From Desulfocapsa sp050291935 (GTDB lineage: Bacteria > Desulfobacterota > Desulfobulbia > Desulfobulbales > Desulfocapsaceae): a stretch of DNA of 64,000 nt. Shown piece after piece: positions 49,537-59,411 of the stretch. The stretch lies in contig JBNKKR010000018.1 of assembly GCA_050291935.1 (NCBI GenBank), positions 3,957 through 67,956 of the forward strand, given 5' to 3'. Under the pieces are notes generated by a model. It was not told where the DNA came from. It saw only the letters and a program-made list of their open reading frames with translations, and did not search any database. Position 1 is the stretch's first letter. Each line of letters opens with the position of its first letter. The position numbers and the translations under genes were made by a program.

Positions 49537-51969
49537 TTACGAGACACCCTTTTCTTTTAGAAACGGAACATATTTGGTGTCAGTCCCTTGGATATGTTTG
49601 ATTAACCAGTCTTTGAGAAAATCTAAAAGATCAATGGATATATCCTTGTCGCCACTGTTAAATTGCTTTTGGAAATCCATGACCTGAGCAACCAATTTTT
49701 TATGTATCTTTTTATGGGCTTCTCTTTCCTTATAGCCGTGTTTGTCAAACAAATCCTCTTCGAACCCAAAATGGGTTTCGGTATACTGGATAAGTTTAGC
49801 AAGTGCTCCGGAAACAGCCTGTTTGCCATTGCCTGAGTTCATCTCGTAAAAGAGCTTATTGATTAAATCGATCAATCTTTTATGCTGTTCATCGATGGAG
49901 TTGAGTCCCACCGAGAGACCCTGATTCCAACGCATGATAGGGCGGTTTGTGTCCCGTGATGTGGATTGTCCTTTTACTTGGTCACCTAGATCAAATCGTC
50001 CTGTTTCCCGGTTGATGGTGGCAGCTATTTGATTGAGCTCTTCAGCGTTTTCCTGCAGACGAAGACTTCCCTGTTTGGCCTCCTGGGAAACTTGGCTCAC
50101 TTCAGTTATATCTTTGGCGATTTCCCCTGCTACCATGGATGCCTGGGAGACATTTTCATTTACTTCACTGATTCCATTGGCTGTATTGTTTACATTGTCA
50201 GAAATATCGCTTGCTGTGGCGGACTGCTCTTCAATGGCAGAAGCAATGGTTGAGACGATTTCATTTACACTTTCAATAACACTGTTAATCTTAGAAATGT
50301 CGGTGACGGTTTCATCGGTTGATGATTGAATAGATTCAATTTTGTTTTTAATTTCGCTGGTTGCTTCCGAAGTTTGCTTCGCAAGTTCTTTTATTTCATT
50401 GGCAACGACGGCAAACCCTTTGCCGGCTTCTCCTGCTCGCGCTGCTTCAATGGTGGCATTGAGTGCCAAAAGATTTGTTTGCTCAGAGATCTCGGTGATC
50501 ACTTCGGTGACCTTTGATATTTCAAGGGCCGCCTTACCCAACAGATTAACTTTCTGGGTGGAACTTTTTGCATATCCCACCGCTTCGGTGGTCATATTAC
50601 TGGCATCGGTGGTGTTGCCTGCTATCTCCTGAATAGCCTTTGACATCTCTTCCATGGCAGTGGCCATAACTGTTACATTTTGGGCTGCCTGTTCACTGGC
50701 CGCTGTTACGGTGGCCATATTGGCACTCATCTCCTCTGTTGCGGCAGCAACGGTATCAGCCTTTGCAGAAGATTGCTCAGCCCCCCTTGCCATATCTTCT
50801 GCAGAAAGGGCTAGTTCCGTGGACGTACCGGCAAGAGTCCGTCCTTCCATAACAATGTTTGCAATCAGGCTACGCAGTCTGCTTGTCATTTCGTTCAAAG
50901 AGGCCTGCAGGCTTCCCACAGGGGCACTGTTTTTCCCGCGATCTTTGAGGTTTCCATCTGCTATTTCACTTGCAAGTTCAACCATTTGTGCAGGCTCTCC
51001 GCCTAATAGCTTGAGGATGGAGCGCGCATTTGCAAGCAATATAAAGAAGACCAGAAAAAAACCTACAATGGCCCCAAGAGCTGAATAATTTCTTGATTTA
51101 TCACTTAATTTTTTGCTGGAATCGGTGATCTTGGCGAGGGTAGAGTTGCTGTTATCGCTCACCGCTTCTCTTACCTGGCTGACGACTGTATGTAAGTCGT
51201 CAATAATGATTTTAGCTTCTTGATCAACTATTGTAGCCGTCTGTTTCCCGTTGTTTTCAACTAAAAGGTCAAATTCATGACGCATCTCCGCAGCATGTTC
51301 ACGTGCCTTGGTCATATCAATGGCAGCAGTGACACTGCCAATCACGCTCCCTTCCGATTTGATATCCTGACTTATGGTGAGTATGTCGGGATCGTTGCCA
51401 GCCGCCTCAATTATTTTGTTTATGTCGGGGCGGCCTTTGGGGAGCAGGCTTTTGAGTTTTTCATTTTTTCTATTGAGAAAACGGGTAAGTGGTTTTTTGT
51501 TTTTGTCGAGATAAAAAATAAACGTAAGGTCAGGGTTTTGATGGGCATTTCTGACGTAGGTGTTTAACTGTGCAAAGTTTTTAGTAAGAACAGCGTCTCC
51601 TGCCACCAGGGCCATAAGTTGAACCAGATCGTTGCCGCTCTGTTTTCGCACAGTGTTCATTTTATCTTGTACCACATCTGCCGTTTTGGCAAGGGCCGTA
51701 GCGGAACTTTTTGAAAGGGAAGAGGACACCTTATCCCGCATACTTTTAAGCTTTTTATCTAGTTCTTCTGATAGACCCAACATGTCATTGTCAATGGTAT
51801 TGTTGGTTTCATCGAAGGACTCTTTTACTTGCAGGTTTAAGCTTTTGTTACTTGCATTCTGCATAACAGCGGAAAAAATAATGCCACCGCCAATGATAAA
51901 CACCAGGGCTAATGTAGTGGGGGCAATGAGTTGGAAACGAAAGTTTCTCTGGAAGAATGATTGTAACAT
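49537..51969 (-). CDS. Methyl-accepting chemotaxis protein fused to a C-terminal bacteriohemerythrin
   Basis: The 810-residue protein has a membrane span at about 12-36, a periplasmic sensor of about 250 residues and a second span near 292-312. A HAMP-like region and the MCP signalling domain follow (EISEQTNLLALNATIEAARA, then GKGFAVVANEIKELAKQ). The last 130 residues form a hemerythrin: GLNSIDEQHKRLIDLINKL, THFGFEEDLFDKHGY, HKKIHKKL and KHIQGTDTKY carry the His, Glu and Asp ligands of a di-iron O2 site. An oxygen-sensing role, as proposed for DcrH, is likely. No methylation pentapeptide was checked. Confidence 0.93.
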   Translation of the reverse strand: MLQSFFQRNFRFQLIAPTTLALVFIIGGGIIFSAVMQNASNKSLNLQVKESFDETNNTIDNDMLGLSEELDKKLKSMRDKVSSSLSKSSATALAKTADVVQDKMNTVRKQSGNDLVQLMALVAGDAVLTKNFAQLNTYVRNAHQNPDLTFIFYLDKNKKPLTRFLNRKNEKLKSLLPKGRPDINKIIEAAGNDPDILTISQDIKSEGSVIGSVTAAIDMTKAREHAAEMRHEFDLLVENNGKQTATIVDQEAKIIIDDLHTVVSQVREAVSDNSNSTLAKITDSSKKLSDKSRNYSALGAIVGFFLVFFILLANARSILKLLGGEPAQMVELASEIADGNLKDRGKNSAPVGSLQASLNEMTSRLRSLIANIVMEGRTLAGTSTELALSAEDMARGAEQSSAKADTVAAATEEMSANMATVTAASEQAAQNVTVMATAMEEMSKAIQEIAGNTTDASNMTTEAVGYAKSSTQKVNLLGKAALEISKVTEVITEISEQTNLLALNATIEAARAGEAGKGFAVVANEIKELAKQTSEATSEIKNKIESIQSSTDETVTDISKINSVIESVNEIVSTIASAIEEQSATASDISDNVNNTANGISEVNENVSQASMVAGEIAKDITEVSQVSQEAKQGSLRLQENAEELNQIAATINRETGRFDLGDQVKGQSTSRDTNRPIMRWNQGLSVGLNSIDEQHKRLIDLINKLFYEMNSGNGKQAVSGALAKLIQYTETHFGFEEDLFDKHGYKEREAHKKIHKKLVAQVMDFQKQFNSGDKDISIDLLDFLKDWLIKHIQGTDTKYVPFLKEKGVS

Positions 51970-52381
51970 GGTATGTTCCTAATATTGTAAATATGTTTCC
52001 TTGTCAGCGGCTTACGGGTAATTTTCATGCTATTGTAAGAAAATTTCTGATAAGCCACCTTGCCGACTCTGCGTTTGTCGCCGATGTTAATAACTGAAGT
52101 CCTGTAATTAGCTTCTCAAACGGGTATAAGAAAGTCAAGGTATCACAGAAAAAATGTACGATCTCTTTTTCTATTATTTGAAAAAAATGTGGCACTTGCA
52201 TGGTTGGTAATTTGTAACACACTGGAAAGGTGCGCTTACGATCGCTGGTAACAATGTCCCTATTATTGGGTGATTTTTCTTTGAATAGGCATTGTTTTTC
52301 TTCGGTTTAGGATGATACACTTGAAAAGGAGGAGGAAGGAAAAATTATTCTATATGGATGCGCTATAAAGGAAGGCAATAA
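51970..52381. other. Intergenic region between the divergent MCP and PilZ genes
   Basis: This stretch of 412 bases holds no gene that I can support. It should carry both promoters. A GGAGGAGGAAGG purine run lies at about 52328, some 45 bases before the PilZ ATG. No riboswitch fold was recognised, including for cyclic di-GMP. Confidence 0.4.
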
Positions 52382-52717
52382 ATGGCAGAAGATTTACGCA
52401 AGTATCCCCGTAGCCCTTCAAATGGTCATTTGCGCATTTGGACTACATCAAATGTACCCTATACGGTTTCACTACGTAACATAAGTTTAGGTGGTGCCTA
52501 TGTGCGAACGATCAATTTACCAAGAAGAGATGAGCGGGTTTGGTTTGAAATTTTAGATGAATATGGTCTGTGCCTCTCATCGGGACAGGGGCAAGTCGTG
52601 TGGGTTGCAACGGCGGAACACGCCATGGGGATGGGATTTGGTATTCAGTTTGATGAGGAGTTGGATCAAGCAATGCTTGATTTTTTACGTGTTTCTCAGG
52701 AGGATGATTTTTTTTGA
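52382..52717 (+). CDS. Single-domain PilZ protein (cyclic di-GMP receptor)
   Basis: The 111-residue protein shows the two PilZ binding motifs: a basic start RKYPRSP (R-x3-R type, here shortened) and LRNISLGGAYVRT ([DN]-x-S-x-x-G). The beta-barrel continues to VWVATAEHAMGMGFGIQF. It may link cyclic di-GMP to motility or surface traits, and it lies beside a chemoreceptor gene. Its last 22 bases overlap the 3' end of the converging nucleotidyltransferase gene. Confidence 0.85.
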   Translation: MAEDLRKYPRSPSNGHLRIWTTSNVPYTVSLRNISLGGAYVRTINLPRRDERVWFEILDEYGLCLSSGQGQVVWVATAEHAMGMGFGIQFDEELDQAMLDFLRVSQEDDFF

Positions 52718-55380
52718 GGGAATTTTTTTTGGATATATGCGATGGCCTCTTGGCGTGTGGAAATGGTTTCGTCCAGTTGGGCATCCCTTATGGTTAGAAG
52801 CATTTTGCTGAATTTTTTCCCTGGAGTATAACCGAGTTGTATAAGATCTTCGCCGGTGAGTAATGGTGTAACCCCACGCATTGTTGTAACGTAAAGGGAA
52901 ACGGATTTGTGGATGCTCTTGTTGGGAGCAATGGCCATCAGATACAACAGTGCGTCGTTGGAGAATGTGCCCAGTACCTTGTCTATTTCGCTGTTTCGTT
53001 GAGGCAGTGATTGCTGCCATAGATTGGCGAGTTTTTCAACCTCTGTTTTTTGTTGGAGCAGCGCGTCACACTCCTTTTGCAATAGTTGAAAACGTGTGCA
53101 AAAATTTTGTAATTGCATGGGCTTTGAACGATTCATGATGCCCAGAAGGTAAATGCGCCATGGGGTGATACTATTATTCTCTTCGAGGTAGAGCAGGCGA
53201 AACCAAGAGATTGCTCTTCGAATCTGGGTAAGAATATGTCTGAAATGTCTATCAATTTTTAAATTTGGTCTCAGGTCTGGCCATAGAAACTGGAACAGGT
53301 CATATTCTTCCAGCCGCTGAATGGCGGGGATTGGAGTCTCTTCTGCGAAAATCAGCTGCAATTCCTGGAAGAGGCGAAAGGGGCTCCCTTTGGCAAAGAG
53401 ATCAATTTTTACCGCGTTGCGAATCAGATGGTCGGTGTGGCTATCAATGCTAAAGTTGAGTCGTTTCTCAAAACGAATGGCGCGTAGAACTCTGCTTGGA
53501 TCCTCAACAAAGCTTAAGTTATGCAATACCTTTATCAGTTTATTTTTTAGATCATTTTGGCAGTTAAAAAAGTCTAGAATGGTGCCAAAATGGGTTGGGT
53601 TGAGTTCAAGAGCCATGGCGTTAATGGAAAAATCACGGCGGTAGAGATCTAATTTAATAGAGGAAAGTTCGACAGTGGGGAGTGCTGCAGGATAGTCATA
53701 ATACTCAAGACGAGCTGTTGCTATATCAATTTTAAGTCCATTTGGTAGCGTAAGATTAGCAGTTATAAAACGATCATGGGTGCGAACCCTGGCCTTGAGA
53801 GGAGTGGCAAGTTTTTTGGCAAATGCAATGCCATCTCCTTCAACCACAATATCAAGATCCAGGTTTTTTTGGCGTAACAAGAGGTCACGAACAAATCCCC
53901 CAACGCAGTATGCCTTGCATCCTGTTTCTTCTGCCACTTCACCAATGGTGCGCAGCAGAAGGAGGAGTTCTTTGTCCAGGATTTCACTCATCAGTTGGAG
54001 AATATTACGTCTTTTCTTGCGTGACGGGTATTCCGCATTGTCGCTTCGTTCCCGGGGCATATGTCCTGGATCACCGGTCAGCCTGGACAATAGATCCGTG
54101 CGGGTGATAACTCCAACAAGTTCATTCTCATGGATTATGGGAATTAATCGTTGTCTATGTTCAATTATGAGCTCTTCGATTTCGGAAAGCGTTGCGCTTA
54201 ACGGCAGGATTTCAATGTTGGTGGTCATATAATCGCTTACCGGAGCCGCCCCCAGGTGATGATGAATGGCTTTTTCGGTGGTCCTTCGTGCAATTGTACC
54301 AATAACCTTAGTTGCGTGGGTGTTTGGAGTTCCACTTGTAGCAAGCACCGGGAGAACCGTAATATTGTATCTGGTCAAAAGATCGTTGGCTTCCTGGATA
54401 GTGGTCGTAGGGGGAATGGAGATAACAGGGCTTGATAGCATTTCTTTGGCAATGGCCTGGGGGGAAACGTGACGATGCAGGCTACGAATAAGCTTTTCCT
54501 GAGCTTCAACCATACTCAAATTGCGAATGGTTGCAGATGCTGCATCGGCGTGCCCACCTCCATCAAAATCCCTTGCGATCATGCCGCTGTTTACTTCTGC
54601 AATTCGTGATCTGGCAATAAGATAGATCCTTCCTTCCATTGAAACCAGAGCGAAGAGGCAGTTGAAATTCTCAAGCACCATGACCCGCCCGACAATGATT
54701 GAAAAATCGTCTTCGTACTCCTGTAAAGTAAGACTGGCGACGATTATTTTAATACCAGAGATCATATAACTCTGGGTGTTTTGAGTAAGTTCATGGATTA
54801 ATTCAATCTGCCTTGACGTAAGATCAAAGGAGAGAAACTGGGTAATAATGTCGAGTTTTGCCCCTTGCTCAAGTAGCCAGGCAACTGCTCGCAAATCTTC
54901 GGGGGTGGTGCTGAGGTAGGTTAAGGATCCGGTATCTTCATAGATGCCAAGTCCAAAAATAGTTGCCTCTTCTGCGGAGATTTTGATCTTTCTCTCTTGT
55001 AGCAACTGACAGAAAATGGTGGTGGTGGCACCGACTGTTTTGATATATTCGGTGTCCGCGTGCAGTGTGTCCGGCCGATCGGGATGGTGGTCATAAAGGT
55101 GCAGAAAGAGATGTGGATTATCAAGACATTGTACAAAATCACCGATTCGCTCTTTATTTCTTGTATCGACCACAATCAGCGTATCCACCGCCAAAAGATC
55201 AATATCTTTTTTTTTGCTAAAGCTGTATCTGTACTGGAGGGTTTCGGAAATAAATCGTCTGACATTCTTTTCCTGGGAGCCAGGGAATGCCATAATCGCG
55301 TCGGGATAGAGCTTTTTGGCAGCTATCATTGAGGCGAGGCTGTCAAAATCTGCGTTGAGGTGACATGTTATAAGCTTCAT
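52696..55380 (-). CDS. DHH-CBS-CBS-class II nucleotidyltransferase fusion (tRNA A-adding/poly(A) polymerase-like)
   Basis: The 894-residue protein begins with a DHH phosphoesterase domain (LITCHLNADFDSLASMIAA; HLYDHHPDRPD) and a DHHA1-like part ending RDFDGGGHADAAS. Two CBS domains follow (about residues 308-435). From about 480 comes a class II nucleotidyltransferase: AYCVGGFVRDLLLRQKNLDL followed by DIVVEGDG, YRRDFSINAMAL and DPSRVLRAIRFEKR. Proteins with this layout occur in Desulfobacterota and Aquificae, where the nucleotidyltransferase may act as an A-adding enzyme while another adds CC. The DHH part could be an oligoribonuclease-like activity. Confidence 0.9.
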   Translation of the reverse strand: MKLITCHLNADFDSLASMIAAKKLYPDAIMAFPGSQEKNVRRFISETLQYRYSFSKKKDIDLLAVDTLIVVDTRNKERIGDFVQCLDNPHLFLHLYDHHPDRPDTLHADTEYIKTVGATTTIFCQLLQERKIKISAEEATIFGLGIYEDTGSLTYLSTTPEDLRAVAWLLEQGAKLDIITQFLSFDLTSRQIELIHELTQNTQSYMISGIKIIVASLTLQEYEDDFSIIVGRVMVLENFNCLFALVSMEGRIYLIARSRIAEVNSGMIARDFDGGGHADAASATIRNLSMVEAQEKLIRSLHRHVSPQAIAKEMLSSPVISIPPTTTIQEANDLLTRYNITVLPVLATSGTPNTHATKVIGTIARRTTEKAIHHHLGAAPVSDYMTTNIEILPLSATLSEIEELIIEHRQRLIPIIHENELVGVITRTDLLSRLTGDPGHMPRERSDNAEYPSRKKRRNILQLMSEILDKELLLLLRTIGEVAEETGCKAYCVGGFVRDLLLRQKNLDLDIVVEGDGIAFAKKLATPLKARVRTHDRFITANLTLPNGLKIDIATARLEYYDYPAALPTVELSSIKLDLYRRDFSINAMALELNPTHFGTILDFFNCQNDLKNKLIKVLHNLSFVEDPSRVLRAIRFEKRLNFSIDSHTDHLIRNAVKIDLFAKGSPFRLFQELQLIFAEETPIPAIQRLEEYDLFQFLWPDLRPNLKIDRHFRHILTQIRRAISWFRLLYLEENNSITPWRIYLLGIMNRSKPMQLQNFCTRFQLLQKECDALLQQKTEVEKLANLWQQSLPQRNSEIDKVLGTFSNDALLYLMAIAPNKSIHKSVSLYVTTMRGVTPLLTGEDLIQLGYTPGKKFSKMLLTIRDAQLDETISTRQEAIAYIQKKFPQKKSSS

Positions 55381-55488
55381 GGCTTATACTATCTCCCATC
55401 GGCGGAAAAGTGTCAATACAGATGATTGTTGAGGAAGATGTTTTGTTCTGTTTAATCAGGTGGATGGAATGTTCATCCTGCTTTGTGT

Positions 55489-56445
55489 TTATCCTCTTGG
55501 ATGAAATTTTTGGTGAATGGATTTAAGGCGGCCTTCATCGACGTGGGTATAGATTTGGGTGGTGGTGATATCGGAGTGGCCAAGCATCATCTGTACGGAA
55601 CGTAAGTCAGCTCCATGGGTTAACAGGTGGGTGGCAAAAGAGTGACGCAGGCTGTGGGGGGAGATGTTTTTAGTAATACCTGCTGCTTGTGCCGCCTCTT
55701 TAAGTATCTGCCAGAAGCGTAACCTGGTCATTGCCTTTCCATGATTGGTGACAAAAAGGGCGTTGCTTCTTTTTCCTTTCATTATTAAGGGCCTTGCGCT
55801 GTCGAGGTAATCGGTGAGGGCCTCTTGGGCTGGAATTCCAAAGGGGATGAGGCGCTCTTTATTCCCTTTTCCGGTTACCCGGATAAAACAGGATGAAAGA
55901 TTGAGACCGGTAAGCGGAAGTTGTACCAGTTCAGATACGCGCATACCCGTTGAGTAGAGCAGTTGCAGCATGGTGTGGTTGCGCTGCGTGAGCGGGGTAC
56001 GTAAAGATGGTGAGGTGAGCAATTTGTCCACCTCAACAAGAGACATTCCTTTGGGAAGGCTTTTACTGGCTTTTGGACTGCTGATACCTGCCATGGGGTT
56101 GCTGGCAAGAAGAGATTGTCTCTGCAGGTAATTGAAAAAACGTTTGAGCGCTGAAATTCTCCTTGCGTTGGTGCGGTGGGAGAGATGTTTTTTGTTACAC
56201 TGTTTTAAAAATTGTTGGACCGTTTTCTCCTCAATCCCACTAAGATTTCTAATAGGTTGCAACAGGTTGATAAGAAATAGAAAAAAGAGGTCTATATCAC
56301 TACCATAGGCCGCAACAGTGTTCTTGGCAAATCGCTTTTCAGTAATGAGATAATGGAGGAAAAGCTCTTTGGCGGCAGTAAATTCGCTTGGGAGGGACTT
56401 AGGTTTGATGGCGGACTCCCTGTAACAGAAAAAGAAAACACCCAC
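55489..56445 (-). CDS. xerD: Tyrosine recombinase XerD
   Basis: The N-terminal SAM-like domain (FLHYLITEKRFAKNTVAAYG) is followed by the catalytic domain. The residues are Arg in STGMRVSELVQL, Lys in GKGNKERLIPFG, His-x-x-Arg in SPHSLRHSFATHLL, His in LGHSDITTTQIY and the Tyr in the same block. With a partner it resolves chromosome dimers at dif. The start at 56445 gives 318 residues with a longer N-terminus than usual, so an internal start is possible. XerC versus XerD cannot be fully separated by eye. Confidence 0.88.
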   Translation of the reverse strand: MGVFFFCYRESAIKPKSLPSEFTAAKELFLHYLITEKRFAKNTVAAYGSDIDLFFLFLINLLQPIRNLSGIEEKTVQQFLKQCNKKHLSHRTNARRISALKRFFNYLQRQSLLASNPMAGISSPKASKSLPKGMSLVEVDKLLTSPSLRTPLTQRNHTMLQLLYSTGMRVSELVQLPLTGLNLSSCFIRVTGKGNKERLIPFGIPAQEALTDYLDSARPLIMKGKRSNALFVTNHGKAMTRLRFWQILKEAAQAAGITKNISPHSLRHSFATHLLTHGADLRSVQMMLGHSDITTTQIYTHVDEGRLKSIHQKFHPRG

Positions 56446-56575
56446 CGTATGGTCAGGTTGAGCAGATTATCCGCCCACCCCAAAACCTGTATCTCAGCGG
56501 TAGTTTATGCTTTGATGGTACAAAAGAGCCCTATATCGGACGTTGATGCTTCAAATCGTGTATCTTTTACCAGTA

Positions 56576-56767
56576 TCAACCACCTCTGATACGGTTGAAC
56601 TTGCGGAGTTTACGGCGAGCTTCTGCCTGCTTGCGACGTTTTTTGACACTTGGTTTCTCGTAGCATTCACGACGTTTCAGCTCTCGCTTGATACCATCAA
56701 TCTGCAGTTTCTTTTTTAGCTGCCTGATGGCATACTCAAGATCTCCACGAACTTCAACTTCTATCAT
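56576..56767 (-). CDS. rpsU: 30S ribosomal protein S21
   Basis: S21 helps initiation on the small subunit. The start at the ATG at 56767 (GGAG upstream) gives 63 residues: IEVEVRGDLEYAIRQLKKKL, RRECYEKPSVKKRRKQAEAR and a basic tail. The family normally has this size and sequence. A longer frame to 56836 has no support. Confidence 0.94.
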   Translation of the reverse strand: MIEVEVRGDLEYAIRQLKKKLQIDGIKRELKRRECYEKPSVKKRRKQAEARRKLRKFNRIRGG

Positions 56768-56953
56768 TTGGGGCTCCGTTATAAAAAAAGAGTTAAATAC
56801 TACCATATAGTCAGATGTGGCGCGCAAAAGAGCCATAAACCCAGCACATACTTTGCACAGACCAGCACATAAACACGCTTATATAAAAAATTGTAGGATT
56901 GGTGTCAATGAATTTTTCGGAAACTGTGGATGGTGGCGATGGTTTTATATGGA

Positions 56954-58333
56954 CTATGGCAGGGGAAATATCTTTCCCGGATTCATAATGCCTTTGGGAT
57001 CAAAAAGGTTCTTTATGTTTTGCATGGTTTCAATGGCGGTTGCGTCCAGTTCCATATTGATAAATTCGGCTTTGGAGATGCCTACTCCATGTTCTCCTGA
57101 GAGTGTTCCTTTTAAAGAAAGGACCTTTGTAAAGAGTTCTTTTTTGGCTGTTGTTACTTTTTTTGTTTCGGAGGAGGAACTGTCTCTACTCATGATGTTC
57201 ACATGGATATTGCCATCTCCAGCATGGCCAAAAGTCAATATTGTAAGATCAAGTTCTGTTGCAAGGGATTCACAGAAGAGAACAAGTTCAGGGATTTTGC
57301 TGCGGGGAACCACAACATCTTCATTGGTTTTAATGCCACCTAACTGAAAACAAGCGGGGGAGATTGACCGTCTCGCTTGCCAAATTTCTTCAATTTCTTC
57401 GGGACTTGTTGCCCGCTGCAGGGTGCAATGGGGAAATTGTTTTATCAGCTCTTGCAAGTGATTACATTGTTTTTCAACCTCTTTTTGCTCCCCATCTATT
57501 TCGATGATAAGTATGGCTTGGGTTTCTTTGGCCACAGGCGTAGAAAATGTATCTGAAACCAAAGAAATTGTGGTGTGGTCCATATATTCCAGGGTGCAGG
57601 GGGATACACCGCTGGTTAGTATAATGGAGACAAGTTCAGTGGTTTTGGTTAGGGAGTTTGATTGCAAAAGAAAGGTCTCTTTTTTTTCGGGAAGGGGGAG
57701 AAGGCGAGTGATGATTTTCGTAATAATTCCCAGGGTGCCTTCAGAGCCAACAAAGAGTCGTGTGAGATCGTAGCCGACAACCCCCTTTTCTGTGCGCGTC
57801 CCGGTTTTGAGGATCTCTCCGTTTGCCAAAACAACTTCAAGGCCGATTACCGAGTCCTTTGTAACGCCATATTTTACCGCTGATGGGCCTCCTGCGCATT
57901 CCGCCACGTTCCCGCCCATGGTACAAAATTGAAAACTTGCCGGGTCGGGCGGGTACATCAGGTTGAACCTGGCAAGGTATCTTTTAAAGTCTCCGGTAAT
58001 TACCCCAGGCTGAACGATGGCTATGCAATTTTCTCTGTCCAGCTCAAGTATTTTGTTAAGACGGCATGTGGAAACAACGATTCCGCCAAATCGGGGTAAA
58101 GCGCCACCTGTGGTTCCACTTGCGGCGCCTCTGCATGTCACCGGGATAGTGTAGCTATTTGCAAGTTGGATAATTGCTGCAACTTGCTCACCGCTGTCTG
58201 GAAAAACCACAACATCGGGAAGAAAGCGCTCTTTACTATTGTCGTAGGAGTAGCAAAGACGTTCTTCTTTTGTGCGACAGCAGTTCTTTTTACCAACGAT
58301 GGCAGAGAGTTTTTGAAATATTTGTGAATCCAT
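56954..58333 (-). CDS. glcD: FAD-linked oxidase, glycolate/D-lactate dehydrogenase GlcD type
   Basis: The FAD-binding PCMH domain (VTCRGAASGTTGGALPRFGG; TMGGNVAECAGGPSAVKYG; GSEGTLGIITKI) is followed by the C-terminal substrate domain with TFGHAGDGNIHVN and TLSGEHGVGISKAEF. It oxidises a 2-hydroxyacid such as glycolate or D-lactate and passes electrons on. The usual FeS partner (GlcF) is not adjacent. Length 459 residues. Confidence 0.9.
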   Translation of the reverse strand: MDSQIFQKLSAIVGKKNCCRTKEERLCYSYDNSKERFLPDVVVFPDSGEQVAAIIQLANSYTIPVTCRGAASGTTGGALPRFGGIVVSTCRLNKILELDRENCIAIVQPGVITGDFKRYLARFNLMYPPDPASFQFCTMGGNVAECAGGPSAVKYGVTKDSVIGLEVVLANGEILKTGTRTEKGVVGYDLTRLFVGSEGTLGIITKIITRLLPLPEKKETFLLQSNSLTKTTELVSIILTSGVSPCTLEYMDHTTISLVSDTFSTPVAKETQAILIIEIDGEQKEVEKQCNHLQELIKQFPHCTLQRATSPEEIEEIWQARRSISPACFQLGGIKTNEDVVVPRSKIPELVLFCESLATELDLTILTFGHAGDGNIHVNIMSRDSSSSETKKVTTAKKELFTKVLSLKGTLSGEHGVGISKAEFINMELDATAIETMQNIKNLFDPKGIMNPGKIFPLP

Positions 58334-58427
58334 GCTTGTATATTACCTCAAGACTTAAAAAAAGACAGGGTGAACTGTATTGTTTTAAAAAATAAAACGG
58401 GTGCATAGGTACCTTTTAGGTGAGGAA

Positions 58428-59366
58428 ATGGCAGGTGGATCAAAGATACGAGTGGCCTTGCTCGCTGGTGGGAAGTCAGGTGAGCGTGAGGTCTCTTTAG
58501 CGGGAGCGGCTGGTTTTATAGAGGCCATTGATACGAATAAATATGAACTTGTGCAGTATGATCCCAAAACGGATCTACTCCGTATTATAAGTGAGGCAGA
58601 CGCCATTGATGTTGCGTTTATCCTGCTCCATGGCACTTACGGAGAGGATGGAACGGTTCAGGGGTATCTTGATCTGTTGGGGATTCCGTATCAGGGCGCG
58701 GGGGTGCTTGGTAGCAGCTTGGCCATGGATAAGAATATGTCAAAAAAGCTGTATCAAACGGTTGATATTCCTGTGGCTAACTGGCAAATGGCGACGATCA
58801 GTGACAAGGAGGATCCTTCACGGCTTCTTGAAAAATTGGTGCTTCCGGTTGTTATCAAGCCACTTCGTGAAGGTTCAAGCCTTGGTATGTCGGTGGCAAG
58901 AGATATTGATGAGTTACGAAAGGGGATTTGTCTTGCCTATGAACAAGATTCGGAAGTGATGGTTGAGGAATATATCAGTGGGCGGGAAATTACCGTTGCC
59001 GTGCTTGGAAATAGTGATCTGCAGGCTTTACCACTCATAGAGATTATTCCAGGGGAAGGTTTTAGCTTTTTTGACTACCGGGCAAAGTACGAAAAAGGAG
59101 CCTCGGAGGAGATTTGCCCGGCAGAGGTGCCGGATGTTATTGCTAAAAAAGCACAAGAATACGCCATAAAAGCCCATAAGGTGCTTCAACTAAGGGGATA
59201 TTCAAGAACGGATATGATGTTGGATGCAAGTGGAAAACTCTTTGTTTTGGAAACCAACACCATACCCGGCATGACCCCCACAAGTCTTTTGCCACAGGCT
59301 GCAGCGGCAGCAGGGATAAGCTTTTCACAGCTTATTGACAAACTTTTGACACTTGCTTTGGAGTAG
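58428..59366 (+). CDS. ddl: D-alanine--D-alanine ligase
   Basis: The ATP-grasp enzyme joins two D-Ala for peptidoglycan. Signature stretches are ALLAGGKSGEREVSLAGA, LHGTYGEDGTVQGYLDLLGI, VIKPLREGSSLGMSV and FVLETNTIPGMTPTSLLPQ, with the metal-binding Glu and Asn. I chose the ATG at 58428 with AGGTGAGG upstream; the frame opening at 58401 adds nine residues without a site. Length 312 residues. Confidence 0.95.
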   Translation: MAGGSKIRVALLAGGKSGEREVSLAGAAGFIEAIDTNKYELVQYDPKTDLLRIISEADAIDVAFILLHGTYGEDGTVQGYLDLLGIPYQGAGVLGSSLAMDKNMSKKLYQTVDIPVANWQMATISDKEDPSRLLEKLVLPVVIKPLREGSSLGMSVARDIDELRKGICLAYEQDSEVMVEEYISGREITVAVLGNSDLQALPLIEIIPGEGFSFFDYRAKYEKGASEEICPAEVPDVIAKKAQEYAIKAHKVLQLRGYSRTDMMLDASGKLFVLETNTIPGMTPTSLLPQAAAAAGISFSQLIDKLLTLALE

Positions 59367-59411
59367 TTATTTGTAAGACTTTTTTGCAGTCAGTATCTGT
59401 CCGGAAATCAG

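Noticed and set aside
52187..52200. TGGCACTTGCA resembling a sigma-54 promoter upstream of the PilZ gene
   Set aside because: The distance between GG and GC is far shorter than the fixed ten bases required, so it cannot be a -24/-12 element.
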